A model generated the notes under the pieces. The model searched no databases. It had not been told where the DNA came from and was given only the letters and a program-made list of their open reading frames with translations. This document shows positions 44,530 through 53,639 of a stretch of DNA of 64,000 nucleotides, piece by piece. Positions within the stretch are counted from its first letter, which is position 1. Every line of letters begins with the position of its first letter. The translations under genes were made by a program, and so were the position numbers. This DNA comes from Mesorhizobium huakuii (GTDB taxonomy: Bacteria; Pseudomonadota; Alphaproteobacteria; Rhizobiales; Rhizobiaceae), in assembly GCF_014189455.1 (NCBI RefSeq), contig NZ_CP050296.1, positions 4,398,001 through 4,462,000 on the forward strand. The letters are read 5' to 3'.

Positions 44530-46020
44530 TCACAACTTTTCCTCCTTGGCGATCATCACATCGACACGGCGGTTCTTGGCGCGGCCTTCCGCTGTTGCAT
44601 TGTCGGCGATTGGCTCGTCCTCGCCCTTGCCGTCCACCGTCAGCCTGGAAGGATCGCTGAACTTCGGCGCCATCATGGTCTCGACGGCCTTCGCCCGGGC
44701 GACGGAAAGGTCGAAGTTGGACTTGAACGGGCTCGATTTTCGCGGCTTCACATTGTCCGTGTGGCCGACGATCCTGATGGGGCCGCGCTCGGGTTCCAGG
44801 GCGGCTGCGATATCGGCGGCTATCGGCTGGAACTCTGGTTTCGCATCGGCCCTGCCGGACTGGAACAGCAGGACATTGCTGATTTCCACCACGATGAAGT
44901 CGCCCTTCGTGCCGACGGTCAGCCCGCCGGCGTCGACGTCCTTGGCCAGTGCCGAGCGGATGCGATCGATCTGCGTGGTGGTGGCTGCGGGAGGGGTGAC
45001 GACTTTCGCCGGCTCGGCCAACGGTGCCACGCTGGCGCGCTCGATGGCGATCGGCGTCGATGGGTTGAGTGCCAGCAATTCACCAGCGGTAGCGTCGCCT
45101 TCATTGGTGATGAAGACCCGCAGTGCGAAAAATGCCGCCGTCAGCAGTGCCGACGCCGCTGCCGCCACGGCCCACAGCGGCAGGCGTGTCCACGACTGCG
45201 TCATCGTCGTCGCCAGGCCCTGCCAGCGAGGCGAGATGTCTTCGTCCGCGCGAGGCTTGAAATAGCGAAGCGTTTCGTAGACGTCGCGCCGAACGCGTTC
45301 GAGGTTGCTGTCCTCGCGTGTCAGGCCGCGATACTGGCCCTCATACCCCAGCGACAGGCAGACATGCATCAGTTCGAGCAGGTCGTAATGGGCCTCCGGG
45401 CTGGCCAGGACCTTGTTCAGCGCTTCGAAAAAGCCCGTGCCGTCGGGCTCGACGTGGAAGAACTGCGACAACATGCTGTGCTGTGCCCAGGCGTCCTTGC
45501 GTGGCCAGGGCAGATTCCCGATGAGATCGTCGGCGGTTTCGCACAGGACAAATTTCGCAATCCGCGCATCCTCTTCGGCAACGCCTGCTTTCTCCAGTAC
45601 CCGGTCGAACTTGTCGATCGCCTCCGTGACATGTTCGGCCAACGGCTCCGCCTGTCTCTCGACCGGGATAAGCCTGAGCTGGCCGAACAGCATCAGCAAC
45701 GGTGCGGCCGCGGCAAGGATCGGGTTTGCCGCGGAATATCGGACACTGTCGGTGACATTGAGCAGGGTCTCCTGCCGCAGAGCCGACGTCGGCGCCGTTA
45801 CTGGAGGTGTTCCTTGATAGATCACGGTCCCCGACGTCCAGCCCGGCGGTGTATGTCGGCCGACGCCGGGATCGAACACGGTCGATTCCTTGACCGGCGA
45901 GGGATGCCCGCCATCCGCGACGGGCTCCTGAGCGACCGGCGCCGGCTTTCGCTCCCGCCGTGGCGTGGCGCGAATGACGGTCTTGCCCGCCGGGCCGAAA
46001 GGATCGTCTTTCGAGTTCAT
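44530..46020 (-). CDS. tssL: Type VI secretion protein TssL (DotU) with OmpA-like domain, copy 1
   Basis: This 496-residue protein starts at ATG 46020 (MNSKDDPFGPAGKTVIR). The cytoplasmic DotU domain spans about residues 75-260 and includes FVLCETADDLIGNLPWP, then LLELMHVCLSLGYEGQYRGL. A single C-terminal membrane span at about 278-300 (LPLWAVAAAASALLTAAFF) is followed by an OmpA/MotB peptidoglycan-binding domain at about 385-496 (IRIVGHTDNVKPRKSS, then EGRAKNRRVDVMI). This evolved TssL form fixes the membrane complex to the wall. It is the second gene after FHA1, with 249 bases between them, and precedes TssM1. A frameshifted paralogue lies at 59513-60837. Confidence 0.92.
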   Translation of the reverse strand: MNSKDDPFGPAGKTVIRATPRRERKPAPVAQEPVADGGHPSPVKESTVFDPGVGRHTPPGWTSGTVIYQGTPPVTAPTSALRQETLLNVTDSVRYSAANPILAAAAPLLMLFGQLRLIPVERQAEPLAEHVTEAIDKFDRVLEKAGVAEEDARIAKFVLCETADDLIGNLPWPRKDAWAQHSMLSQFFHVEPDGTGFFEALNKVLASPEAHYDLLELMHVCLSLGYEGQYRGLTREDSNLERVRRDVYETLRYFKPRADEDISPRWQGLATTMTQSWTRLPLWAVAAAASALLTAAFFALRVFITNEGDATAGELLALNPSTPIAIERASVAPLAEPAKVVTPPAATTTQIDRIRSALAKDVDAGGLTVGTKGDFIVVEISNVLLFQSGRADAKPEFQPIAADIAAALEPERGPIRIVGHTDNVKPRKSSPFKSNFDLSVARAKAVETMMAPKFSDPSRLTVDGKGEDEPIADNATAEGRAKNRRVDVMIAKEEKL

Positions 46021-46269
46021 GGCCGATCGTCCGTCCACGCCCGGCACCCGCGCTCTTGCCGGACAGGCGCAAGGCCGCTCGCGATCGGGTAAAACAAAGG
46101 CAGGCCCTGACGACCAGGGCAGTGTCTTGAGGACGGTCGGCTACACCTTACTATCCCGCCGTATGATGACATTTGCCGCAGACCCCCAGGTCGATAAGCC
46201 TTACCCGCTTGGCGAATTGTCGTATGCGATCGTAATCTCAGAAACTCTCGATTGGAACCGAATGCCGGC

Positions 46270-47322
46270 CTATTTCTGCTTGTCGGCCTTGGCGTAGGCT
46301 TCGCTGAAATAGGCCAGGAATATGTCCAGCATGCCGTTCTCGTGCGCTTCCTCCATGGTTCGCCAGGTCGCGACAAAAGCGTCCCAGGCCTGGCTCTTCT
46401 TCGACGAGAACGACGTCGGCGGAAGCTTTCTTCCGATCGCTTCGGGAGACAGGTCGTCGAGCAGCCGCGACAGCGCGGCCTGCATGGCGGCATAGGTGGC
46501 GAATTCGTGCGTCTTCAGATCTCGGAATGCATCTTCGATGCTGCGCCTGGCATCAAGATAGCCGGCCCGGCGCCGTGCGAACATGATTTCGAGGATGTCG
46601 TCGGTTGCAGGAACGAATTTCAGGGGATTGTTGTCGGCGGCGCTGATCATCGTTCGCTGCGTGCTCTTGGCCAGCATTTTCGCCGCCGCGCGCGCTTTCA
46701 GCAGCAAGGTCAGTTCCTCGACCACCGTGCGCAGCACCGTACCGATTTCGGCGGCAACTTCATGCGGGTCGCGCGCTTGCAGCAGTTCCGGCGAGATGCC
46801 GGCCGCGATCGCGATTTCCCGCAGCACTTCGTCCCTGGTCGAGGGCAAAAGCGGTTGCGACGGGAACGTTGACGCCGCACCCCGCTGCCCGGACCGTTGC
46901 CCCGCGGGATCGAAGAACGGCCCATCTCCGAATTCCGCCGGCCGGCCTGCCGCGACGGACATTTCGCGCTGCGTCGCACCGTGGCCGGGATGACCTGTCG
47001 CGGCGCGCTCCTCGTCGATCGAGACGAAGATGACATAGCGGCCGATCAGCATCCGGTCGCCATTGCCCAGCCGATGCGGGCCGGTCATGCGCTGGTTTGA
47101 TCCGTTGATGTAGGTTCCGTTGCGCGAGATGTCGTGCAGCCAGAACGCGCCTGCCTCGTAGCGGACCTCGCAATGCCGTCCCGAGATGAACTTGTCGGGG
47201 TCCGACAAGGTCCAGTCGCAGGCATCGCGTCCGATTTCGAAGCTGCGATCCCGCGCCGCGTAGCCGGTCGAGAGGCCAGGCGGCAAGGCGTCGACATTGT
47301 TGATTTGCAGGCTGATATACAT
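46270..47322 (-). CDS. tagH: FHA-domain type VI secretion protein TagH, copy 1
   Basis: This 350-residue protein has an N-terminal FHA domain (about residues 25-95) that recognises phosphothreonine. SFEIGRDACDWTLSDPD precedes the SGRHCEVRYEAGAFWLHDIS strand pair, and RNGTYINGSNQRM supplies the SxxH/NG motif residues. A linker follows. The C-terminal region carries the TagH pattern VNPLK-like NNPLKFVPATDDILEIMFAR, shared with FHA2. It is probably the target-sensing partner of PpkA. The start chosen is ATG 47322 (MYISLQINNVDAL), because longer frames add about 100 residues lacking FHA homology. It is divergent from VgrG, with 250 bases between the starts. Confidence 0.85.
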   Translation of the reverse strand: MYISLQINNVDALPPGLSTGYAARDRSFEIGRDACDWTLSDPDKFISGRHCEVRYEAGAFWLHDISRNGTYINGSNQRMTGPHRLGNGDRMLIGRYVIFVSIDEERAATGHPGHGATQREMSVAAGRPAEFGDGPFFDPAGQRSGQRGAASTFPSQPLLPSTRDEVLREIAIAAGISPELLQARDPHEVAAEIGTVLRTVVEELTLLLKARAAAKMLAKSTQRTMISAADNNPLKFVPATDDILEIMFARRRAGYLDARRSIEDAFRDLKTHEFATYAAMQAALSRLLDDLSPEAIGRKLPPTSFSSKKSQAWDAFVATWRTMEEAHENGMLDIFLAYFSEAYAKADKQK

Positions 47323-47572
47323 CCAGGATCGCCACCGAATGCTGACCGATACTCCACATTCTAGCAGTTTGCACATCCAACAGGACAGCGGCGTTTCGAG
47401 CCGATGCATCGACATGGTAAGGTTTTGCTGTCGTGCATGCTCTTTGGTAGGCGCGACAACATGTGGTAGGCTCAACATGGCCTGGTGCGGCGGGCCCTGA
47501 AAAGTTCCCGATGAGCTGGCGGGAACTTCAAATCCACCGCGCCGGCGGCCGCGTCCAGGAGGGGCACGACCC

Positions 47573-49897
47573 ATGCCGAACGAACGTGCCACGGTTGTGC
47601 AGACGCCGGCCGGCGCCGACCTGACCTTCACGCATCTTGTCGGGCGCGACGAGATCAGCCGCTGCTTCGCCTATACGGTCGGCTTCGTCAGCCCCAAGGC
47701 GGATATCGATCCGCTGAAGATGCTGGGCGGCGTGGTTTCGGTTGAAGGCGAATCCGATCCGAAACGCTGGTTCAGCGGCCTGGTGTCCGAGTTTCGCCTG
47801 ACCCGCATCGAGGACCGGCTGGCCTACTACGAAGCGGTCGTCAGGCCGTGGCTCTGGTTTCTCGGCAACGCCACCGATTGCCGGATTTTTCAGAACATGA
47901 CCGCCGTCGAGATCGTCGAAAAGATCTTCTCGAAATACGGTACGGCGAAATTCGAGAAGCGGCTGCAAGGGTCGTACCCCTCGCGCGAATATTGCGTGCA
48001 GTTCGACGAGAGCGACCTGGATTTCGTGCAGCGCCTGCTCGAGCACGAAGGCATCTTCTATTTCTTCGAGCATGACGAGGGCAAGCACACGCTCGTTCTG
48101 TGCGATACGATGAGCAAGCTGAAGCCGGCGCCGGGCTACGAGAAGATACTCTATAATTTCGAGGGGCAGGGTTCGCGGCGCGACGTCGAATACATCACCG
48201 AATGGATTCCGGGCAGTTCGGTGCGGCCGGGGGCTTATGCCCATACCGACTATGATTTCAAGAAGCCTGGCGCCGATCTGATGGCGAAGTCCGCCCAGCC
48301 GTTCAGCCACAAGGAAGCCTCCGGCGAGAATTATCGCCAGCCCGGGGCGCATCTCGATGTTGGGCGCGGCGACACCCTGGCCGGTATCCGGCGCGAGGAA
48401 CTCCAGGCCGTGCACCAGCGCATCACCGCGGTCGGAACCGTGCGCGGCCTCCATTCCGGCTGTACATTCAAGCTGGAAAGCTTTCCGCGCGATGACCAGA
48501 ACCAGGAGTATCTGGTGATCAGCGCCGAATACAGGCTGTTCGATCCGGGCTACAGGACCCAGAACGAGGCCCACAGCGAGAATTACAAGATCGTGCTGGG
48601 TGTCGCGCCGACTGCCTTGCCCTACCGCGCTCCGCGGATCACGGCGCGGCCGATCATGCGCGGGCCGCAGACGGCGACGGTGGTCGGTCCTTCCGGCGAG
48701 GAGATATTCACCGACAAATATGCCCGTGTGAAGGTGCAGTTCCACTGGGACCGCCTCGGCAAGAAGAACGAGAACAGTTCCTGCTTCGTGCGTGTCTCGC
48801 AGACCTGGGCCGGCAGCGGCTGGGGCTTCATCCAGATACCGCGCATCGGCCAAGAGGTGATCGTCGACTTCCTCGAAGGCGATCCTGACCTGCCGATCAT
48901 CACTGGCAGGGTCTACAACGCCTCGCAGATGCCGCCGTATGGCTTGCCCGGCAACGCAACGCAATCGGGCTGGAAATCCAACTCCTCGAAAGGCGGCGGC
49001 GGTTACAACGAGCTGATGTTCGAGGACAAGGCCGGCTCGGAACTGGTCAATTTTCAGGCGCAGAAGGACCACAACCTTCTGATCAAGCACGACCGCACCA
49101 AGCTCGTCCAGCACGACCAGTCCGACCGCATCGACCACGATGCCAAGCATTCCGTCGGCCACAACCTCGACGAGGACGTCGGCAACAACAAGACGGTCAA
49201 GGTCGGCGTCGACCAGACCACGAATATCGGCAACAACGACACCGAGACGGTGGGCAAGAACCGCTCGCTGACGGTGGGGGCGAATGAGACGATAGGTATC
49301 GGTTCGAACTCGACGGAGACGATCGGCTCCAACCACTCGCAGACGGTGGGGATTGTCCAGACCGTCACCGTGGGCGCTGCCCGCATCGACACGGTCGGTG
49401 CATCCGAGACGCGAAGCGTTGGCGGGCCGCAGACAAACACCATCGGCGCGACACGGTCGGTCACTGTAGGGTCAGCGCAGAGCCACGACATCGGGGCGGC
49501 CGACAGCTGGAATATTGCGGCGGCGCAAAGCGTCAATGTCGGCGCCGATCAGAGTTTCGCTGTCGGCGGGGCGCAATCGTCCGAGATAGGCAAGGCACGA
49601 ACGGCCAAGATCGGCGCCGACGACGCCACCGATGTCGGCGGAGCGCATGCTCTCAAGGTCGGCAAGGGCAGCGGTATCCAGATTGCCGAAGACAGTTCGA
49701 TCAATGTTGGCAAGAATCTGGTGATCGAAGCTGGCGACTCCATCACGCTCAAATGCGGTGACGCGACGATCACGATGAAAAAGGACGGCACCATTGTCGC
49801 CGACGGCAAGGACATTACACTCAAGGGCAGCGGCAAGATCACCGTCAAGGCCGACGGCGACGTGATCGTCAAGGGAAGCACGATCAACAACAATTGA
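47573..49897 (+). CDS. vgrG: Type VI secretion spike protein VgrG (TssI) with repetitive C-terminal extension
   Basis: This 774-residue spike protein trimerises at the tip of the Hcp tube. The gp27-like part spans about residues 1-370, with YYEAVVRPWLWFLGNATDCR and EHEGIFYFFEHDEGKH. It is followed by the gp5-like OB fold, with KVQFHWDRLGKKNENSSCFV, then WAGSGWGFIQIPRIGQEVIV. Beyond the normal needle start, residues about 530-700 form a long repeat with a period near 8, patterned VGxNxT.TVG (for example NIGNNDTETVGKN), predicted to extend the triple beta-helix. The end has a DUF2345-like tail (ITMKKDGTIVADGKDITLKG). It is the first gene of a plus-strand trio with DUF6484 and TIGR02270 proteins, divergent from FHA1. 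Confidence 0.95.
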   Translation: MPNERATVVQTPAGADLTFTHLVGRDEISRCFAYTVGFVSPKADIDPLKMLGGVVSVEGESDPKRWFSGLVSEFRLTRIEDRLAYYEAVVRPWLWFLGNATDCRIFQNMTAVEIVEKIFSKYGTAKFEKRLQGSYPSREYCVQFDESDLDFVQRLLEHEGIFYFFEHDEGKHTLVLCDTMSKLKPAPGYEKILYNFEGQGSRRDVEYITEWIPGSSVRPGAYAHTDYDFKKPGADLMAKSAQPFSHKEASGENYRQPGAHLDVGRGDTLAGIRREELQAVHQRITAVGTVRGLHSGCTFKLESFPRDDQNQEYLVISAEYRLFDPGYRTQNEAHSENYKIVLGVAPTALPYRAPRITARPIMRGPQTATVVGPSGEEIFTDKYARVKVQFHWDRLGKKNENSSCFVRVSQTWAGSGWGFIQIPRIGQEVIVDFLEGDPDLPIITGRVYNASQMPPYGLPGNATQSGWKSNSSKGGGGYNELMFEDKAGSELVNFQAQKDHNLLIKHDRTKLVQHDQSDRIDHDAKHSVGHNLDEDVGNNKTVKVGVDQTTNIGNNDTETVGKNRSLTVGANETIGIGSNSTETIGSNHSQTVGIVQTVTVGAARIDTVGASETRSVGGPQTNTIGATRSVTVGSAQSHDIGAADSWNIAAAQSVNVGADQSFAVGGAQSSEIGKARTAKIGADDATDVGGAHALKVGKGSGIQIAEDSSINVGKNLVIEAGDSITLKCGDATITMKKDGTIVADGKDITLKGSGKITVKADGDVIVKGSTINNN

Positions 49898-49907
49898 GGG
49901 CGTCATC

Positions 49908-50330
49908 ATGAAAGTGCTGGATCGCATCGACGGCGTCGTAATCGGCCTGCTCATCGGTTTTGAGGGCGGAGCGCCGCTGGTGGTCTTCGTCGGCAATCCG
50001 CGCGAGACGGCGATTGCCGCGCGCAGCCTGACCGAACTGGATGTTTCGGCGATCGGTTCGGAGCTGGCGCTCCTGTTCGAGGAGGGGGATCCGACGCGAC
50101 CGCTGGTCGTCGGACGCATCGTCGATCCGGCGCACAAGGAGAGGAAACTGTCGGTTGTGCGCGAAGGCGATCGTATCGTCATCAGCGGCGAAGAACGCAT
50201 AGAACTGCGCTGCGGTCTGGCGTCGATCATTCTGGAGAAGGACGGCCGCGTGACCATTCGCGGTACCCAGTTGACCAGCCAGGCGAGTGGGACCAACCGT
50301 ATTCGCGGCGGGGCCGTGCACCTCAACTGA
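49908..50330 (+). CDS. DUF6484 domain protein, VgrG-associated
   Basis: This 140-residue protein begins 11 bases after VgrG with ATG 49908 and GAGGG upstream. The sequence fits DUF6484: VVIGLLIGFEGGAPLVVFVG near the start, then LLFEEGDPTRPLVVGRIVD and a late beta-rich tail (IELRCGLASIILEKDGRVTI). The tail resembles the VgrG/DUF2345 needle tail in its KDG-TI pattern, suggesting it packs against or caps the spike extension. Cytosolic before firing and probably loaded with the spike; function otherwise unknown. It is the second gene of the plus-strand VgrG unit. Confidence 0.8.
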   Translation: MKVLDRIDGVVIGLLIGFEGGAPLVVFVGNPRETAIAARSLTELDVSAIGSELALLFEEGDPTRPLVVGRIVDPAHKERKLSVVREGDRIVISGEERIELRCGLASIILEKDGRVTIRGTQLTSQASGTNRIRGGAVHLN

Positions 50331-50340
50331 GGCATTGCCG

Positions 50341-51504
50341 ATGCATCGGGTCGCGACGATCGCCGCCATCGTGGATCAGCACGCCGAAGATGCGGCTTTC
50401 CTCTGGCTTCGCCGTCGCCGGGAGATCGATGGCCCTATCCTTGATGAGACGGATATCGGCCGGATCGACCAGCGTCTCGAAGCCAATCTCGAAGGGCTCA
50501 TGGCTGCCGGCAAAGCCGGCTGGGAAGCTGCCCAAGCCAGGTTCACGGACTATGCCGAACCGGGTGAGCTTTTCGTGATTGGCGCACTGGCATTGCGTTG
50601 GGGGGATGCCGATCTGATCGAAGTCGCTCTCAACAGTGCCGCGACGCTGGGCGAGCATGGTTTGTCGAGCCTTTCCGCCGCGATCGCGCGCACGCCGCGT
50701 GAAAACCTGCGGCCGCTGGTGGCGAAATGGCTGGACAGCCGGGATGCACTGCAGTGCTGCCTCGGCCTATCGGCGCTCTGGCACCATCGCGTGGATCCGG
50801 GGCCGCGTCTTCCCGACCTGGCGAACCATTCCGACGCAAAGGTACGCAGCCGCGCTGTCAGGCTCGCCGGCGCCATCAAGCGCCGCGACGTCCTGCCGTC
50901 CGTGCTGACCGGCCTTGACGGAGAGACGCCGAAGGAACGCTTGACGGCGGCCTTGGCCGCTTGCCTGCTTGGCGAAACGCGGTCCGCCCATCCCGTCATC
51001 GACAAGATCGTGCTGACGGAACCGGGGCTTGCGGCGGCGGCGATCGAAATCCGCCTGCTGACGAGTGCGGCGAAGGCCGGCAAGGGCTGGCTGCAGAAGC
51101 ACCTGGAGCAGCCCGCGCTTCGCGGCGTGGCGACAGCGTCGGTAGGCCTGTTTGGCGATCGCGCGGTGATGCCCTGGCTGATCGAAAAAATGCGCGAGCC
51201 GGAACTTGTCGTTGCCGCCGGTGCGGCATTTCGCGACCTGTTCGAGGTTGATTTCGGCGACACTGACCTTTTTGTCGTCGACCCGGCTTTGCTCGGCAAG
51301 GATTTCGCCCATCTGGACGACGCCGCGCTCCCGGTGGCCGACAAGGTCAAGGCATGGTGGGACGAGGGACGCGGTGGGCGCGATCATCGACCTTTCCGGT
51401 CGATGCGCCTGTTGCGGCTCAACGCGTTGCGCGCGGCACTGGCCACAGCTGACACGCCGCTTGCCGATTGGCGCGTCACCCGCCGCTTTCCAGCCTGGAT
51501 GTGA
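50341..51504 (+). CDS. TIGR02270 family protein, type VI-associated
   Basis: This 387-residue soluble protein matches the TIGR02270 family found near vgrG genes. It begins MHRVATIAAIVDQHAEDAAF, then LDETDIGRIDQRLEANLEGL. Much of the body is helical with HEAT-like repeats (for example LANHSDAKVRSRAVRLAGAI, then LTAALAACLLGE). This kind of repeat array usually binds protein partners, so it may be an adaptor or chaperone for cargo loading, but no activity is known for the family. The start is ATG 50341, 11 bases past the DUF6484 stop. It ends 3 bases from the stop of the convergent pseudo-ketosynthase gene. Confidence 0.83.
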   Translation: MHRVATIAAIVDQHAEDAAFLWLRRRREIDGPILDETDIGRIDQRLEANLEGLMAAGKAGWEAAQARFTDYAEPGELFVIGALALRWGDADLIEVALNSAATLGEHGLSSLSAAIARTPRENLRPLVAKWLDSRDALQCCLGLSALWHHRVDPGPRLPDLANHSDAKVRSRAVRLAGAIKRRDVLPSVLTGLDGETPKERLTAALAACLLGETRSAHPVIDKIVLTEPGLAAAAIEIRLLTSAAKAGKGWLQKHLEQPALRGVATASVGLFGDRAVMPWLIEKMREPELVVAAGAAFRDLFEVDFGDTDLFVVDPALLGKDFAHLDDAALPVADKVKAWWDEGRGGRDHRPFRSMRLLRLNALRAALATADTPLADWRVTRRFPAWM

Positions 51505-51507
51505 GTT

Positions 51508-52551
51508 TCAGCGCCGGGTCATCCGGGCCATCACCGCCGCGGCGCGCAGGCCGTTCTCCGAGGCGAGTTCGCAGACGGCGGTCTTTCCGGCCGCGTAGTC
51601 ATTGAGGAAACTGTCGGCAGCCAGCATCAGCGCAAGCGCCCCGCCGGCAGCGCCGATGTCGCCGATGGTCATGGCGGGGAAAGCGGTGGGCAGCGTCTCG
51701 CGGCGCGTGCGGTAGAAGCGTGGCCGCGTGATCAACTGCTCCCAACCGCTGTAGCGCTCGCCATTGCTGTTGCTGATGACAAAATCGATGTCGGGCTCTG
51801 ATGGGCCCGATCCGGTCACGGCATCGCGCAAGGCGCCGAGCAAGGCGCGACCCTGACTGTAGCGTTCGGAAAGAACGCTGTCTGTTTCTTGGGCCAGGCC
51901 CACGCCGTGGATGGCGGCATGGACGGGCGCATTTCCTTCCGGGCTGCGCGTCAGCCGGACGAAGGCCGCCGCCTCGCCCGGAACAAGGCCTTGTGCGTTG
52001 TCTTCTCCCTTGAGACGCCCAGCCTGCCCCAGTCGAGCGAAATCCGTGTCGTTGACGAGACTGTCGACCCCACCGAGCAGAACCTGCTCGACGCCTTGCT
52101 GCTCCATCATTTCCAATGCGCGTTCGAGCAGGCCAATGCTTGCGGCCGCGCCGCCGTCGGTTGCCCGTGATGCCGGGTGGAATTTATGTCCGGTCGCCGA
52201 CATCACCGCCGCCAAGAAAGCCGACGGGGCAATGTCACCATAGGCCGGGTGATTGCGAAAGCTTTCGGGTGGTGTCAGCAAAATAGCGGTCCCCTCGGAT
52301 GCGATCTTGCCGCTTTGCAACGCTTCGCCGATGGCTCTTGCGGCCATATTGACCAGCCAGACGCCATTGCTTGGACGCAAGCGCCGGTGGGAGGGAATGC
52401 GTGCGACGATCTGAGTGGCGCCGAGCGGGTCGGCTAGCACCGTCTCCTCGAAGGCGGAGAGGCTCGCGCGAATTGCTGCAATGGTCTGCCGCGCGTTTAA
52501 CCCTGCCGCGGTGACCGCACCGGCGCCTGCGACATAGAGCGGCCGCTTCAT
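51508..52551 (-). CDS. Thiolase-fold (beta-ketoacyl synthase-like) protein lacking catalytic residues
   Basis: This 347-residue protein has the overall layout of a ketosynthase: YVAGAGAVTAAGLNARQTIA at the start, VLLGGVDSLVNDTDFARL in the middle, and TIGDIGAAGGALALMLAADS near the end. The active-site Cys segment, normally TACSSG-like, reads SRATDGGAAASIG with no Cys. The last conserved His segment, normally GHTxGAAG, reads GDIGAAGG with no His. It should therefore not condense acyl chains and may instead bind a protein or ligand. Its ATG overlaps the DUF2169 stop by four bases, so it is part of the effector-loading module. Similar thiolase-like proteins are known near DUF2169 genes. Confidence 0.8.
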   Translation of the reverse strand: MKRPLYVAGAGAVTAAGLNARQTIAAIRASLSAFEETVLADPLGATQIVARIPSHRRLRPSNGVWLVNMAARAIGEALQSGKIASEGTAILLTPPESFRNHPAYGDIAPSAFLAAVMSATGHKFHPASRATDGGAAASIGLLERALEMMEQQGVEQVLLGGVDSLVNDTDFARLGQAGRLKGEDNAQGLVPGEAAAFVRLTRSPEGNAPVHAAIHGVGLAQETDSVLSERYSQGRALLGALRDAVTGSGPSEPDIDFVISNSNGERYSGWEQLITRPRFYRTRRETLPTAFPAMTIGDIGAAGGALALMLAADSFLNDYAAGKTAVCELASENGLRAAAVMARMTRR

Positions 52552-53636
52552 GGCTGCCAGACCGGCTGATCGCGCAGCGTGCCGTCGCCGCCGAGGGGAG
52601 AAAGATACTCTTTGCGCTTACGTCGTGCCAAAAGCAGTGCTGGCGTGACATGGCCGAAAACAATCTCACGCAACGCCGGGGCGTTGCGGCGCGTCACGAA
52701 GGACAGGCGTGCCTTCAGCGTCACGCGCCAAAGGTCCGGCTCGATGATTACAGTGTCCGGCGCAAAGGCGTGTACCACTACCCTGTCGTCATAAATCAAC
52801 CTCACCGGTGCCGTGATCCGCGGCAGTCGGAAGCTCCAGCGTCCCGTCGGTGTGAGGCCGACGAGCGACACTTCCTCACCACCGGTAAGCCGCGGCAACT
52901 GTTGATCTGCCGGTGCGCAAAGGTGGTGTCGCGGATCGAAATCCTTTGGCGGCAACGGCCATTGCGTGTCGACCCAGTTCTGATCATAGGTGCCCGCAAA
53001 GCCGAGCCGCGGCTGCCAGCCACGGCCCAGTGCTGCAAATCCTGCCGGCCTTGGCCGGTCGGCAGGGCTCAACACCGGCTCGCCTGGATAAGTGATGTTC
53101 GGCGCCTGTGTCCTGACGGCAGGATCCGCCGAAGCGGCATGATGGAACCCGACGCCGACCGGATTGCGTGGTTCGACTCTCCCATCCTGCGTCGTGCCGC
53201 CATAGGCGCGCTCGTAGACGATCGGCATCGTCCTGAAAGGATGCGGCGCGCTGTAGCTGCCGGCATCGTAGATGCGATCGCCGGCGACGTTCAGCACTTT
53301 GCGCACATTGCCTATGCTCAGACCCACTTGCATCTCGCGCACCGGTCTGCCGTTTGTGGCATAGGCCGTTGCGTTGACGATCACTTCCGCGGCGGGCTTC
53401 ACCGGGGCGATGTCTGCCTCGTATCTGTTGGAGGACAGGGTCGGGTTGCCGAACGGAACGTCACCGAACGTGACCGGCAACTGCTCGTCGGCCGGTCGCA
53501 GTGCGCCGTTTGACTCTGGCGACTCGAAGCTCGCCGAGAGCATGGCCACAAGCACTTCCTGACCGTCCGCATTCAACTGCACGTGGGTCGCGGCAGCAAA
53601 GGGTGTGCGGTTTTCGAGCCAGACGTCAAAGGCCAT
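52548..53636 (-). CDS. DUF2169 type VI adaptor/chaperone
   Basis: This 362-residue soluble protein has the DUF2169 pattern: VWLENRTPFAAATHVQLNAD at the N-terminus, then IVYERAYGGTTQDGRVEPRN, and WQPRLGFAGTYDQNWVDTQW with PLPPKDFDPRHHLCAPADQQ. Family members act as adaptors that help load PAAR-like effectors on their cognate VgrG. The same module here holds a PAAR-like toxin gene and a VgrG. It overlaps the ketosynthase-like gene downstream by four bases and starts three bases after the stop of the 53640-54131 gene. No signal peptide is seen. Confidence 0.87.
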   Translation of the reverse strand: MAFDVWLENRTPFAAATHVQLNADGQEVLVAMLSASFESPESNGALRPADEQLPVTFGDVPFGNPTLSSNRYEADIAPVKPAAEVIVNATAYATNGRPVREMQVGLSIGNVRKVLNVAGDRIYDAGSYSAPHPFRTMPIVYERAYGGTTQDGRVEPRNPVGVGFHHAASADPAVRTQAPNITYPGEPVLSPADRPRPAGFAALGRGWQPRLGFAGTYDQNWVDTQWPLPPKDFDPRHHLCAPADQQLPRLTGGEEVSLVGLTPTGRWSFRLPRITAPVRLIYDDRVVVHAFAPDTVIIEPDLWRVTLKARLSFVTRRNAPALREIVFGHVTPALLLARRKRKEYLSPLGGDGTLRDQPVWQP

Positions 53637-53639
53637 GAC

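Noticed and set aside
47528..49336. A 602-codon open frame on the minus strand
   Set aside because: It is the mirror of VgrG; its length comes from codon bias and from the VgrG repeat.
49054..49536. Repetitive minus-strand frame and DNA repeat resembling a tandem or CRISPR-like array
   Set aside because: The repetition is protein-level VgrG needle repeat with a period near 24 bases and many silent changes; no constant direct repeats with spacers exist.
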